64,000 bases of DNA. Origin: Sporodiniella umbellata. Taxonomy: Eukaryota; Mucoromycota; Mucoromycetes; Mucorales; Rhizopodaceae. Each line of letters opens with the position of its first letter. The first letter of the stretch is position 1. Under the pieces are notes generated by a model. That model had not been told where the DNA came from, ran no database searches, and worked only from the letters and a program-made list of their open reading frames with translations. This document shows positions 48,798 through 59,519 of this stretch, in pieces. A program made the position numbers and the translations under genes. The stretch covers positions 1-64,000 of the forward strand of contig JAIXMR010000095.1 of assembly GCA_025677835.1 (NCBI GenBank). Reading direction: 5' to 3'.

Positions 48798-48840
48798 TTA
48801 TTTTGTTTTATCTTTTGTTTTACTATCTACTACGACCTAC

Positions 48841-51800
48841 AAAGTATACAAGAAGTCTGAATCAAATCGTTATCTACAAAGGCTTTAGTATATAAAGCGC
48901 AACGTGTGTTTGGTAGCTTTACAAATATAAGACCCAACTGAATGTCACAGTGAAGAACTTAAAAAACTATAAAAAATTTTATAGCATTTAACCTTATTCA
49001 TCTCTTTGATTAGGCTACAAGAAGCGAATCAAGATAATTTAATACTTATTTACCTTTATGTCTTTTTTTTTTTTTTTTTTTTTTTTGGTAGGAAGTGTAT
49101 AGTTTGGTCTTTCTTTATTGGTTTTGATTCAAACACTTCGAGGTTATATCTAAATAATAGCAATTCTGAAAGTGACTGAGTGGATGATCCTGACAAAAGT
49201 TCAGGGGCGACTCCTCTGTGTATTATATAGCCATGAAAAACAGTTCCTTGAAAGTTAATGACGATAAGCCTTTAAGGAATTTTGAAGACTACTCAGATTG
49301 TACATAAGTGTAGGTACATCTGCACATGCATACAAAAACATATAACGTGTTTTTATATACAAAAATCTTCTTTCTCTGAATAACGGTTATAACATATTAT
49401 AACAAGAAGCCTCCTTAAAAACTCAACTGAATATTATCATTAACCTATACCTTATGTAAATCAAGTTTAGCACATATTTCTAGTAAACGGACTTAGATGA
49501 TACTCGCTTTTTTGTAGTGATAGTCTTGCAAACATTTTCAATGGTGCTCGTTAATGATCGTGTACTATTTGCTCAAAATATTTATTCGCCACTATTTATC
49601 TTCTGTTACTGTAATCGCTATTTTTTTTTTTACTGTATTCGTTTTATCTATGATACTTTTATACGAAAGAAGTGTTATTTGTTGTAAAAAAAAGCTTCAC
49701 ATCATTTTTGTTGTAAATACATGGCATGAGATATTCTGTTAAAAAGAAACTTAAAAGAATATATTTTGAGGTGTAGGGGCATAGTTTGTATAACATAATC
49801 CGATTTTTTTTTTTTTGATATGTAGAAAACAAAACGCTTGATTTGATGTCAAAAAGCGGGCACAGTATTACAAACAAAAGCAGAAAAAAGTAAAAAAGGA
49901 GAAAGAAGACTGTAGTTTTCTAATACTACTGTTTTTTATTTTTGTTTTAAAAAAGCCCATATTTTTGAAAAGAGAGGGTTGGTTTAGCCGTTGAACTTTT
50001 TTGAATTTTGACTTTTGAAATGCTCATTTTCCAAAAATCTATGTTTTGTTGTACACCTATATGGCGCTTTAAAGCCAGTGCCTGAAGTAATTCCAAAAAT
50101 AGTAGTTTGTGAACGACTTTGTGGATATCCGCCAAATGAATAGCAATCGTTGATGAATGGTAAGTGTGATACAAAGAAGCTAAAATAAGCAGGTTGTAAC
50201 ATACAGCCTCAAACGAGGAACGCTAAACTTTTTTTTATCCAAGACAATGGAGTGACCATAGAATCACTTTTTATATATATATTTGGAAAAAAGATATGTA
50301 TGCTATCTTTAGGACGTGCGTACACTGGTTTTTGACCAGAGCGCATTCAAAGAAAGCCCGCCGTATAACAAGAGTGAGACTGTAAAACTAAGCACATTTA
50401 GTCTCTCTTTCAGCACTTTTACAATTCACTATTACCTTTGGACACCCTTCTGCTATTGGTCAATAGGTAAAGTTATTAATCACGCCCACCGCTATTTTAT
50501 AGGAACCTAAAACACAAGGGGTTATATTCCTGTTGCAACATAACTAACGCATTTACGTTTGACGTTTTTAGCGTGATTTGCTCTACTAGAACCTCTGTTA
50601 TTGTTTTTATTTTATTTTATATACAAGATAGAGATTCTGTGCGATAGTTTCCCAATCCCCTATTCTATTATCAGACAGAGCTCCAAAAAAAAAAAAGTCA
50701 AAGAAATTTAACGTGGTAAGAACACTCCATTTGACATGTGCTTTTCCTGTATGTGCAAGGGTACAAATCGAATACGTATGGCTAGGATTTCAAGATCGTT
50801 CTCTCTGTTTTTTAATGAGTTACGAAATCCTTTTTTGATTTGAACACAGATAGCAGATGGATAGAATAGGAAATAGAACTATGGAAGCCTCAAGACTTTT
50901 GAATTACTTTCTTGTCTTATTTCATTCTGAAGTTAAAACATCAACAAACTCCTCAAAGAAATTTTTTGTTTTGTTTTTGTTTTACCCCTTAAAATCAATT
51001 AAATATGATTTCAAAGTCATTATTTTTTTTTTTTTTTTAAAAAAAGAAAATCCCAGAAAAATGACTTTTTAAAAAAACAGACTAGAGCAAGCATAAAAAA
51101 GAAGCATACTAGTAACCAAAACAAATACGAGAGTCAAGTGGCTATATTGACCTAAAAAAAAAAAAAAAAAAAAAAAAAACTCCCAGACTATCAGGCTATA
51201 TCCTTTCTTTGGACTCTTTTCGAAAGGTTCTGGACACTGGCCGACTGACTGACGAAACCCACATAGACCTTATTTATAAAAATAGAATGGTTTCTAACGT
51301 CATGACAGGCAATTGATAAACATAATTCCAATCAAAAGGTTCTGTTGGATGTGGCTGTCTTCAGTGCTTAATTTAGTAAATGATAGGAACGCCTATTTTT
51401 AAACCCCCCAGAAAACAGGTTTTTGTTCAACTTTGTTCTATCGACGCCATAGTATCCACACGTTTACTGAACGAAATAGAACAAAGATCGTGATAAAGTG
51501 CATTTCTCAAAGAATAAAAACCGCCGGTGTTTATGCATAAAATGGAAGGAAATATAGTGAATGGTAGTACTTCATTTGGCTTATATATATATATATATAT
51601 ATATATTTTTGAAAGTTTCAAAATGATATTTCAAGAAAGGAAGGAAGGAGGGACGACTATGTTTTGTTGCATTATGTCATGCGCTTCCCTTTTTCTTCTT
51701 TTGAATACCGTTTTAAAAATCAGGTAAAGGTAGATAGCAGTAAAGAAAATGATGTAAAACGATCGCGTTTCGTTTTGACTTTGAAAATATTAGTTTTTAA

Positions 51801-51947
51801 AACAGTACGGAATCTTTGCCAGTGCAATACTTTATTTTAAAAAAGAAATTAATTTTCTCTATTTTTTTCTCTCCCTTATTATCGTGTGGTAGACGCACTG
51901 ACTCTTTTTTTTTTTTTTGTATATTTCGATAAAGTTTCTTTTTATCT
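48841..51947. other. AT-rich region right of the repeat island, no supported gene
   Basis: About 3.1 kb. The first 200 nt are a diverged copy of the loop start. The remainder is AT-rich and single-copy in the window, with homopolymers (49064-49086, 51155-51179), a TA microsatellite (51584-51605) and only short frames. One of these with a true ATG is listed separately. Another at 50316-50510 (plus) reads protein-like but lacks an ATG and may be a relic. Confidence 0.5.
49984..50202 (-). CDS. Hypothetical 72-aa ORF
   Basis: ATG at 50202. The sequence includes FINDCYSFGGYPQSRSQTT and FKAPYRCTTKHRF and has a more balanced composition than the surrounding AT-rich DNA. An overlapping frame is also open, so coding status is uncertain. 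Nothing is recognised. It could be a gene relic or a terminal exon. Confidence 0.22.
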   Translation of the reverse strand: MLQPAYFSFFVSHLPFINDCYSFGGYPQSRSQTTIFGITSGTGFKAPYRCTTKHRFLENEHFKSQNSKKFNG

Positions 51948-52166
51948 TTAAATCAGAACAAAAAAGAGGCTGAGAAAGACTTTATATAGAAGTTTGATCA
52001 CACCCACAAGAACAAAAAGTAAGAATGGAAAAATGACAAGCGATGCCGATAATAAGGGTATGGGGGCATTGTGATACAGCCTGGGGCCAGCTCCATATAA
52101 GGTATAGTCATCGATCTCCTTCCAAAGACATTGTACACAATACACTTTTTTTGGTAAAGATAGCGT
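51948..52166 (-). pseudogene. Possible relic or terminal exon of a small membrane protein
   Basis: The minus-strand frame reads LSLPKKVYCVQCLWKEIDD, then a Pro-rich turn and one or two hydrophobic segments (SASLVIFPFLLFVLVGVIKL) to a stop at 51948. It looks protein-like, but there is no ATG. Upstream lies only the TATA region of the plus-strand PH gene, so a full gene does not fit. It may be a broken gene or use an exon I cannot find. Confidence 0.25.
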
Positions 52167-52244
52167 TGTTCAATATAGAAAAGCAAATAAGAAAGTAATA
52201 ATAACAATATTAATATTAATAAAAAAAAAATTTTTTTTTTTTTG

Positions 52245-52252
52245 TATATAAA
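52245..52252 (+). promoter_or_regulatory. TATA box of the PH-domain gene
   Basis: TATATAAA lies about 92 nt upstream of the ATG at 52344, just after a T-rich tract. It is the clearest TATA element in the window. Confidence 0.5.
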
Positions 52253-52343
52253 AGCCTTTGTTTAAGCCCAAAGTTTTTATTTCATTCGTCTTCTTCTACT
52301 TTCTCGCTTTTACATATCCTTATTTTCTGGCTAAAATAAACAG

Positions 52344-53050
52344 ATGTTGCAACAAAAGAAAAACCAACACAATACCCATTTGCCTATTGCCCAATGGCTC
52401 TCAAAGCAGATTACATTACCTTTTGGAAGAAGTCGCTGGTCGCCACGCTTCTTTGTATTATTAGATAACGAACTTTTGATTTATAAAGACGAGGTATAGA
52501 AAAAGAAGGAGGGTAAAAGCAATTGCGTTGACTCATCACTGAATAGTTGACCGAACACTTATCACATACGATTCATCTCAGCCGTATCAGTTCAGTGAGT
52601 GTACAAAAAACCGATTGTTTCCAGCTGAATTTTGTGGATCAAGAGAGGCCGATGGTGATACAATGCAAATCCGAAAAAGAATTAAACAAATGGACGCGCG
52701 CGGTGAAGGAAAGGATGGTGTACCCAAAACGTAAGACAGACTCTGTCTTACTGGACGAGCTCTCAATTGAATCCCACCTTTACCGACTGCCTACACAGCC
52801 TCTCCGGTGTACCAATTTTGAATCTGCTCTACTCGAAAGAAGACAAAAGAAACTGGAGCCGATCCGGACTTCTTCCCTTTCGACTTCTTCGTCTACTCCT
52901 TCTATCTCTCCTAATGTTACTCCATCCCCCACTGGTGCTATCGTAGGTACGTTACCTATCGCACCTCAGTTGAAACGTGTCGCTACTGCACCGAAAGAGG
53001 AAGAACTCTCACCGACTTATCTCATTTATAAAATGAAATTTGGTCTCTAA
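52344..53050 (+). CDS. PH-domain protein
   Basis: Small protein built on a pleckstrin homology domain, which usually binds phosphoinositides or partner proteins at membranes. Model: join(52344..52493, 52547..53050), 217 aa. Exon 1 encodes WSPRFFVLLDNELLIYKDE, the first beta strands with the W-x-x-R-F-F-V-L pattern. After a 53-nt intron, exon 2 continues with strands and ends the domain in the canonical C-terminal helix (SEKELNKWTRAVKERM; the Trp is invariant in PH domains). A Ser/Thr/Pro-rich tail follows. The stop lies close to another possible set of coding exons (53080-53619), and I could not find a frame-keeping join between them. Confidence 0.8.
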
Positions 53051-53079
53051 AAAAAAAACCCCCACTTTTATCTTCAAGA

Positions 53080-53619
53080 ATGTTCAGTGTCAAAACATCC
53101 ACCTCTGTTCACGTGGACCGTTTTGGTGTAAATATTAACATTGAAGGGGTGAATGTCAATAGTGACTGTGAATAAGTAAAAAAAAAAAATAAAAAAAAGA
53201 CCAAAAAAGTGTGTGTTTTTTTCTTTTCTATTTTAAAAAACAAAGTGATGGAAATTCAATGTAAAGAGATAAATAAATGGCATTCCACTTGTTAAGTTTG
53301 AATAGACAACACACCCAGATTAAAGCGTGTTTATTCAGAGGAAACCGAAGAGGTATAACAAAGAAAAAGGCAGAGAAAGGGCATTGCTATCTCACCTTTT
53401 CTAAACAAAAAATAAAGATAGATCCAAGACACCCAACCCCCTTTGAAACGCGTTCAATTAGAATTCCAACTTGAACAAGAAGACGATATGGCCATGTCAG
53501 ATAGTTTTTTCACAGACGATGAGGAACCATTGGATGACAGTCTGTTTACAGAACCTGAGGAGTATACTGACGCATTGGAAAGAGGTTGGAGTGATCTTTA
53601 TGCGTATGACGGAGAGTAA
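53080..53619 (+). CDS. Putative small acidic protein or 3' exons of the PH gene
   Basis: Candidate exons: one beginning at ATG 53080 (MFSVKTSTSVHVDRFGVN), one at 53306-53352 and one at 53422-53619. The last two join in frame across a GTATAA...GATAG intron to give LKRVYSEETEEI, then TQPPLKRVQLEF and an acidic tail (FFTDDEEPLDDSLFTE, ending AYDGE). The first join is uncertain: the only frame-compatible donors are GTGAAT or GTGACT. The layout of a basic LKR motif, acidic spacer, PPxKR and an acidic tail recalls gene Y of the nearby island, though no clear homology is visible. Confidence 0.35.
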
Positions 53620-53901
53620 AAAAGGGATAGCTGTAGCCTTTTTTTTTTTTTGGGGTAGATGAATCAGTCAAACGTTGTAATAAATTTCTTTTACTGATAA
53701 AAAGGAAAAACTGATATTAATGTTGGTGGGTTTTGGTGAATGCTATCTATTTACCAACCACAATACATTCATATCAGGATTGTATATCAATAATGGAACA
53801 AAAGAAAAAGTTAGACAATGAATCGATAAAATCAAAATTATGTCCGTCACACTTTTTTTTTTTTTTTTTTTTTTTACTATTATTGACAAGCCTGATAATC
53901 A

Positions 53902-55248
53902 ATGTCCTTGTTAGAAGAGACGCAGAGTGTAGAGACCCCTTCTTTAACAACTTCGAAAGAAGAAGATGCAGGCATTATAAAAAAGGCGCTTTCGAATCCA
54001 CTTTTTTCAGCCGGGTTTGGTTTGATCGGTGTGGGAGCCGGTTTGAGCTTACTCCGGAAGGGTACGATGGTAGGAGCGAGTGCGATCCAACGTCGATTGT
54101 TGGTTACCTTGGAGATTCCTTCCAAAGACAAGTCTTATTCTTGGTTTCTGCATTGGATGGCTCAACAGGCACCCCGTCATCAGGTACAGAAACTTGCGGT
54201 GGAAACAAGTTATAAGCAACATGATAATGGAAGCGCTACCACCCATTTTGGATTTGTCCCTGGACCCGGCAATCATTATTTCAAATGGCGTAATGTCTGG
54301 ATGCAGGTCAACCGACAACGCGATGGCAAGATGATGGATCTCACCAACGGAACACCCTGGGAGACGATTACCATTACCACGCTCAGTCGGGATCGGCAAG
54401 TGTTTGGTGAGCTACTTCAAGAAGCGCAGGGGATGGCGCTCAAGAAACAAGAGGGCAAGACGGTCATCTATACTTCTTACGGTCCAGAATGGCGACCGTT
54501 TGGGATGCCACGTCGCCGTCGTCTGTTGGAATCTGTGATTCTTGCTGAGGGCATCAAGGAGCGTATTGTACAGGATGTCAAGGCGTTTATCAAGAACGGG
54601 AAATGGTACAACGAGCGTGGGATACCGTATCGAAGAGGCTATCTTCTTTATGGTCCTCCAGGCTCGGGCAAAAGTAGTTTTATTCAATCGCTGGCGGTAA
54701 GTATGTTGTTTGTCAAAAGAAAAAGGCGATTGAGACATGTCTATTAGGGAGAGCTTGAATACAACATCTGTATCTTGAACCTGTCCGAACGTGGGCTGAC
54801 AGACGACCGATTGAATCATCTGTTGAGCAACGTGCCTGAGAGAAGTATCATGTTGTTGGAAGATATCGATGCCGCCTTCAGTAAACGAAGCCAATCCGAT
54901 CAACAAGGATATCAATCCATGATCACCTTTAGTGGTCTCTTGAACGCTCTGGACGGTGTGGCCTCAGCAGAAGAACGGATCATCTTCTTGACCACCAACC
55001 ATGTTGAAAAGTTAGATCCAGCCTTGATACGACCCGGCCGTGTGGACCTGAAAGAATACTTGGGAAACGCTACAGACGATCAAATCAAGCGCATGTTCTT
55101 GCGCTTTTATGATGATACTTTACTGGCAGATCGTTTTGTCAAAAGCCTCAACGGCCAAAAGGTCAGTACCGCCAGTTTGCAAGGACATTTTGTATATTAT
55201 AAAGATCAACCACTGGAAGCGATTGAAAACATCGATAGTTTATTCTAA
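53902..55248 (+). CDS. BCS1: BCS1, mitochondrial inner-membrane AAA-ATPase
   Basis: Translocase that moves the folded Rieske iron-sulphur protein across the mitochondrial inner membrane during complex III assembly. Model: join(53902..54696, 54748..55248), 431 aa, matching the family (about 420-456). Residues about 30-50 are hydrophobic and Gly-rich ([16 protein letters not shown]), the usual single N-terminal membrane anchor. The BCS1-specific domain follows ([17 protein letters not shown]), then the AAA domain: Walker [10 protein letters not shown] in exon 1, Walker [12 protein letters not shown], sensor [12 protein letters not shown] and RPGRVD in exon 2. The intron is 51 nt with GTAAGT. 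No presequence is expected, because BCS1 proteins carry an internal signal. Confidence 0.95.
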
Positions 55249-55269
55249 AAAAAGAAATCCACAAAATAA

Positions 55270-55317
<48 letters not shown>

Positions 55318-55360
55318 AATTTATTTTCTTTTTTTCTTTTGTGTGCATCCCAAGGAATCT
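55249..55360. other. Short spacer with (AAT)n microsatellite
   Basis: An AAT/ATAA repeat at about 55270-55318 separates the BCS1 stop from the SSH4-like ATG by 112 nt. The promoter of the downstream gene must lie here or within BCS1. Confidence 0.6.
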
Positions 55361-56648
55361 ATGAAGAAGATAATTGAAATCTTATTGGATATGGACACCA
55401 ATTACACATGGATTCTGTTGGTCGGTGTGTTTGTATTCTTGTTTGTGATTTTTATTCTCTTGTGTTTTACCAAAGCCAACGGGGACCATTTTTTTTACAA
55501 TGAAGATTCTTTGTTTGAAGCCGAGGTAGTAGAATGTCCAGCCACCATGGCTTCTTTGTCTGAAGATGCTCGTATGAGTTATGAGCAAGCCAAGAGTATG
55601 TGTGTGTGTGTGGGTATGTTTACCAAACTTTGCTATAGCTTTTCAACAACGTTGCCCACCCGAGAGCATTCCAACGGACATTACCATGTCACAATATGTA
55701 AGCATTCAAGAAAAAGGCATTTCAGCCTTTGAATTTGAGTGGGATTTGGCCTCTCTAAGTTTTGTCTCGGCGCGTACGGAGATTCAGTTTTTTTCGGGCG
55801 AGGCTTGTGTACAGACGAATCTTCCCTTACCTCGAAATCAAGAAGTGTATTATTGGGAAGCCAAGATGTTTGAGAAGCCGATAGGTACCCAAGTCTCGGT
55901 GGGCGTGGCCACCAAACCCTATCCGCCTTGGCGTTTACCAGGTAAAACAAACGAGCGTCCCTTATCTATAACACGTACCCGCACCCTCTCTCTGTCCTTC
56001 TCTTGACTCTTCTAAGGTTGGAATAAACATTCGATTGGTTACTTTAGCGATACGGGCCACAAACATTTCAGCAACCCGTTCCAAAGTCGACCGTACGGAA
56101 CGGGGTACGAAGAAGGCGATGTGATCGGTGTAGGCTACCGTCATCGAACAGGCACTCTCTTTTTCACCAAAAACGGTCGAAAGCTAGAAGATGCTTGTTT
56201 TGGATTGAGATATAACCTGTTTCCTACCTTGGGTGCGAACGGACCCTGTCAGATTCATGTGAATCTAGGTCAGATGGGTAAGAAAAAGTCAATTGAAAAA
56301 AACAAACTCAAGAGAATGCTAGGCTTTGTCTTTGTAGAGGCCAACGTGAAACGGTGGGGATTAGCGCCTGCCCAAGGTACTCTGGCTCCCCCTCCCGCTT
56401 ATGGATTTGAAGCCGGTTCGTTCTTGTTACAACGTGGGGGGGAAGGCCAGAGGTTGACAGCCTCTTCCAGTCGATCTGAAATGGATGATGACACTACGCC
56501 TTTGATACACCATCCTGCTTACACAAACTATGCTGCCATACCCATTCCCACCTCTCATTCTGATGTCATACCCGATCCCCCTTCTTACTCTACCTTGCCT
56601 CTCTTCAGACCAGAAGATGAAAGAAATCCAAGCACAGGACGAATCTAA
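55361..56648 (+). CDS. SSH4: SSH4/EAR1-type SPRY-domain adaptor for Rsp5 ubiquitin ligase
   Basis: Single-pass membrane adaptor that recruits the HECT ligase Rsp5 to endosomal or vacuolar membrane proteins. Model: join(55361..55595, 55639..55941, 56017..56277, 56323..56648), 374 aa. A membrane segment occupies residues about 16-38 (WILLVGVFVFLFVIFILLCF). The SPRY domain spans exons 2-3 (VYYWEAKMFEKPIGTQVSVG, IGYFSDTGHK, GDVIGVGYRHRTGTLFFTKN). Exon 4 begins FVFVEANVKRWGLAP, the conserved end of the domain in this family, and contains PPAY and PPSY, PY motifs that bind Rsp5 WW domains. Introns are 43-75 nt. A true ATG is at 55361; an upstream in-frame GTG at 55343 is not needed. Confidence 0.9.
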
Positions 56649-56769
56649 TCGCTCTCAACTGTGACTCGTTTTTTATTTTTCCTTTGACCTCTCCTTTTTC
56701 TACGTTTCATCTTTTTTATTATTATTATTACTATTTTTTTTTTTTTTTTTTTTTTTGGAGAGGAATAAA

Positions 56770-56884
56770 ATGAAGATGAATAGGATAGCCAGTCTGGCTT
56801 TATTTGTATCTCAAGTATTTGCCTTTGAAAACACGGTACCTTGTGTGTTATGGTCACCTCAAGAGTAAGCAACACGCTTGTTTT

Positions 56885-56918
<34 letters not shown>

Positions 56919-57781
56919 ATTTACCCTCTAAGCTCTCTTTAGTTATATCCTGAATACACCCCAGACCTTGACAGGGTCATCCATCTTATCCTTGACTCAG
57001 GATATCTGTTCTGCCCAACTCGTGGTTTTAGTGGATCAACCCCAGGTAAAACCAAGACTCTATATATATATATATATATATATATGTGTGCTTGGATACT
57101 GATACTATACGTTAGCTTCATAGTAATGACTTTGTTCGTTCTGAAAACAAAGAGTCGTTTGAAGCTTTAAAGGTATAAGAACGCGTTTCCAACCCTGTAT
57201 TAAACACCAAACTAGGACTGGGTCAACGAAGCCAAGACACAGGCTCATATTGAATATATGAAGGAAGGTGTCAACCTTCAGGCGGTAGCAGACACCTTGG
57301 CTGATCAATGTGGCTCTACGATTGCCCATTGGAAAGTAGAAGAAAGTGAGTGATGGAGGTATCGATTCATCCTGTCTAACATCTCGCCTAGGTATTGCTC
57401 TCCAAGGCCGTACGGTAGCCATCGTCTCCCTGTCGGCTACCAACAGTTATTATACCAACGGTAAAATCAATAGACGTACTTTATTCTTTGGCTGATTGTT
57501 TCTTTATTTTTTGTATAGACAAGTTGTTGGCTGATTGGAGAAGAAGAATGGAATCCCAACTGACGGACAAGAACTATGTGGCGATCTATACGTCGCAAAT
57601 AACCAAAGCAACGCCTAAATCAGTACCTATCTTTGCCAAATACCAGCTTTTCAGTGCTGGGGTATTTATGGTGATGGGTGTCTCTTTTCTTTTCCTGTTG
57701 ATTGCAGGTGTCGGCATCACTTGGTTGGCCGGCATTCAAACGCCGATTCTTAGGGAAGCACCCAAACAAAAGAAAAATTAA
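56770..57781 (+). CDS. BIG1/VOA1/Ac45-like ER membrane protein
   Basis: Type I membrane protein of the family uniting yeast Big1 and Voa1 and the animal V-ATPase accessory subunit Ac45, linked to V-ATPase assembly and cell-wall glucan. Model: join(56770..56864, 56943..57045, 57116..57172, 57216..57345, 57392..57460, 57519..57781), 238 aa. The N-terminus is a signal peptide (MKMNRIASLALFVSQVFAFE) followed by VPCVLWSP, the motif seen at the start of the mature chain in this family. The C-terminal region has one membrane helix (AGVFMVMGVSFLFLLIAGVG) and a short basic cytosolic tail (PKQKKN) with a possible Lys-based ER retrieval signal. The first intron is dominated by a poly(T)/GT tract and the second contains a (TA)n tract. 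Assignment rests on topology and short motifs. Confidence 0.65.
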
Positions 57782-57863
57782 AATAAGGGGGGGGAAAAAA
57801 AAAAGAGAAAGAGATTTATTATTTACAGATCGTTTTATATATACATATGGGTTGTCTTTCTTT

Positions 57864-58496
57864 TTACTCTGGCGTATAGGGGGGGACGACGGGTAAATCA
57901 AGATTGAGTACGGTGATAAGTATTGTTTTCAGATCATGAAGGATGATGGGTTTGCTTACACAGCCCAGCATGCCACATTCGGTATAGAGCGTACGAGAGC
58001 AGGCGGAATCGTTGGTGGTGACGGCCACGATAGGAATCCCCACATTTTGAGACAAGAGGTCTTTGGCCTGTTTGATCCGGCGGGTGGTTTCTACGCCATT
58101 GAGAAGAGGCATATCGATGTCCATCAGGATAAGATCAAATGGTCGTACACGGAGTAATTCCAAGGCTCGGATCCCACTTTGGACAGACTCGATATGCTCA
58201 AACACACCTGGGAAATGGGTCTTGAGCAGCCGGGCGAGGATCTGAAGGTTGATACGGTTGTCGTCCACTAACAGAACATGCAGTCGGGGCAACACCGTAG
58301 ACGCTGGTGGCTGGCTAAATCTGCGTTTGGCTTGCGATGTGATAGGAGGTGAAAGTAAACTGTTCTCTGGTCCTTGGAACTGACGTACACAGTAAGGCTT
58401 ATAAATAATTCTTTCCGTCTCAGGAATATAGACATGGTTTCCTAAAGGCAGATTCTGCCCAACCGATGCCTTTTTCTTGTAGGCAAAATAATCCAT
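57864..58496 (-). CDS. Response regulator receiver-domain protein (SSK1/SRR1-like)
   Basis: Stand-alone phospho-receiver, 210 aa, single exon with ATG at 58496. The receiver domain (about residues 72-200) has LHVLLVDDNRIN (acidic pair), LILMDIDMPLLNG (phospho-acceptor Asp), IVAVTTND (Thr) and GCVSKPI (Lys), so all catalytic positions are present. No kinase or output domain is attached. The N-terminal 70 residues are unrecognised. Fungal two-component relays (hybrid kinase to Ypd1 to Ssk1 or Srr1) use such proteins in osmotic and oxidative stress signalling. Which branch this one serves cannot be told. Confidence 0.88.
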   Translation of the reverse strand: MDYFAYKKKASVGQNLPLGNHVYIPETERIIYKPYCVRQFQGPENSLLSPPITSQAKRRFSQPPASTVLPRLHVLLVDDNRINLQILARLLKTHFPGVFEHIESVQSGIRALELLRVRPFDLILMDIDMPLLNGVETTRRIKQAKDLLSQNVGIPIVAVTTNDSACSRTLYTECGMLGCVSKPIILHDLKTILITVLNLDLPVVPPYTPE

Positions 58497-58563
58497 GAAA
58501 AAAATGAAGAAAGAAAATGAGGGGGGTTTTTTTTTTTTTCAAAGAAATTTAAATAAATAAAGG

Positions 58564-58597
<34 letters not shown>

Positions 58598-58640
58598 AAA
58601 AAGCTTCTATCCGCTCCGAAACCCAAAAAAAATAAATAAA

Positions 58641-58676
<36 letters not shown>

Positions 58677-58999
58677 CTGAACGGCTTATTAGCATCAGAC
58701 AGCAGCCATCCAGAATTAGAAATCATAACAAATCCAAACAGAATCCCTCTTTCTTTTTTTTAATTAACCAAAACAAGTGTTGATTGACTTGTTCTTTTTT
58801 CATGTTTCTGGTGACACGAACGATTCATCACCATTTAAGGTGGTCCCCGCGAGGTCCGACTCAAAAAAGGGGGACCACTCAGAGCGCTCTAAAATAAAGT
58901 TCATTTGACTGCTTGGGTAAAACAAAAATATTATTATTAAAAAAAAAAAAAAGCAAAAACAAAAAGGAAAGCAAGTCTTGACAATCCTTTGAAAAAGTC
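58497..58999. other. Spacer with microsatellites and a GC-rich hairpin
   Basis: It holds a poly(A) run of about 31 nt (58563-58595), an AAT/ATT microsatellite (58641-58676) and the inverted repeat annotated at 58840-58878. No gene is seen until the small ORF at 59000. Confidence 0.5.
58840..58878. promoter_or_regulatory. GC-rich inverted repeat / potential hairpin
   Basis: GTGGTCCCC (58840-58848) and GGGGACCAC (58870-58878) are perfect 9-nt complements around a 21-nt spacer. It stands out in a very AT-rich spacer and could be a transcription factor site, a terminator-like hairpin or a relic of a mobile element end. Function unknown. Confidence 0.35.
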
Positions 59000-59203
59000 A
59001 TGGTAGGCCCAGCTAAATGGAAAAGAAAAAGAGCCGTGGACCGGCAACAGCATGAGAGAGAAATCAACTCTCTGGCTAATAATTACTTTATCCGGTATCA
59101 GCAGAGTTTAGCCGTCGTTCGTATGGAAAAAATTATTCCAAGGAGCTCTCAGGTTACGCAGGATGCTTTGTCTTTCATCTCGATTGACAATCACGATTCA
59201 TAG
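59000..59203 (+). CDS. Hypothetical 67-aa basic protein
   Basis: ATG at 59000, stop at 59203, no intron. It starts MVGPAKWKRKRAVDRQQHER and continues with a predicted helical stretch (NSLANNYFIRYQQSLAVVR). Composition is unlike the surrounding AT-rich DNA, supporting coding, but no family is recognised. Another exon could follow. Confidence 0.35.
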   Translation: MVGPAKWKRKRAVDRQQHEREINSLANNYFIRYQQSLAVVRMEKIIPRSSQVTQDALSFISIDNHDS

Positions 59204-59519
59204 TCCGTTTGTTTCAAAGGCTGAGTGTCATGGGTAAAGAAGAGGAATGGATCTGTGACTTTCAAGGTCTTTTTGGGGGTGCATGATGGAAGACGTTACA
59301 CTCATGGCGTATTACCATTAGATTAACCTCATGATAGACTCATCTGCCAAGGTCGTTTGATGGTTCTTAAAAAAAAAAAAGGGTAGACTTGGTGTTTTTA
59401 TTAGATTTATGTTTTATTCGTTTTTTTGGAGTTTTTTTTTTTTTTTTGGGTGTGAGTTTAATTACAGTCAGGTTGATAAATAAAAGAAGGATGGATATAT
59501 ACAGAGATAGGTTGGGTAA
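59204..59519. other. Spacer without a supported gene
   Basis: About 316 nt between the small plus-strand ORF and the stop of the minus-strand acidic protein. It holds short homopolymers near 59369 and 59432 and no recognisable feature. Confidence 0.5.

Larger units (their letters stand above)
46259..48840 (+). repeat. Arm L3, right edge of the array
   Basis: Third direct arm, offset near 13,100 from L2. It is nearly identical to L2 through the region between genes X and Y, then changes to R2-type sequence around gene Y. It is followed by only about 200 nt of diverged loop sequence, so it marks the right boundary of the repeat island. Confidence 0.88.

Noticed and set aside
16403..48840. The repeat island as an integrated virus or a 2-micron-type plasmid
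   Set aside because: No replication, capsid, recombinase or polymerase gene is present in any unit; only the topology is similar.
55267..55320. (AAT)n array as a possible CRISPR or structured repeat
   Set aside because: A simple microsatellite; no spacer-repeat alternation anywhere in the window.
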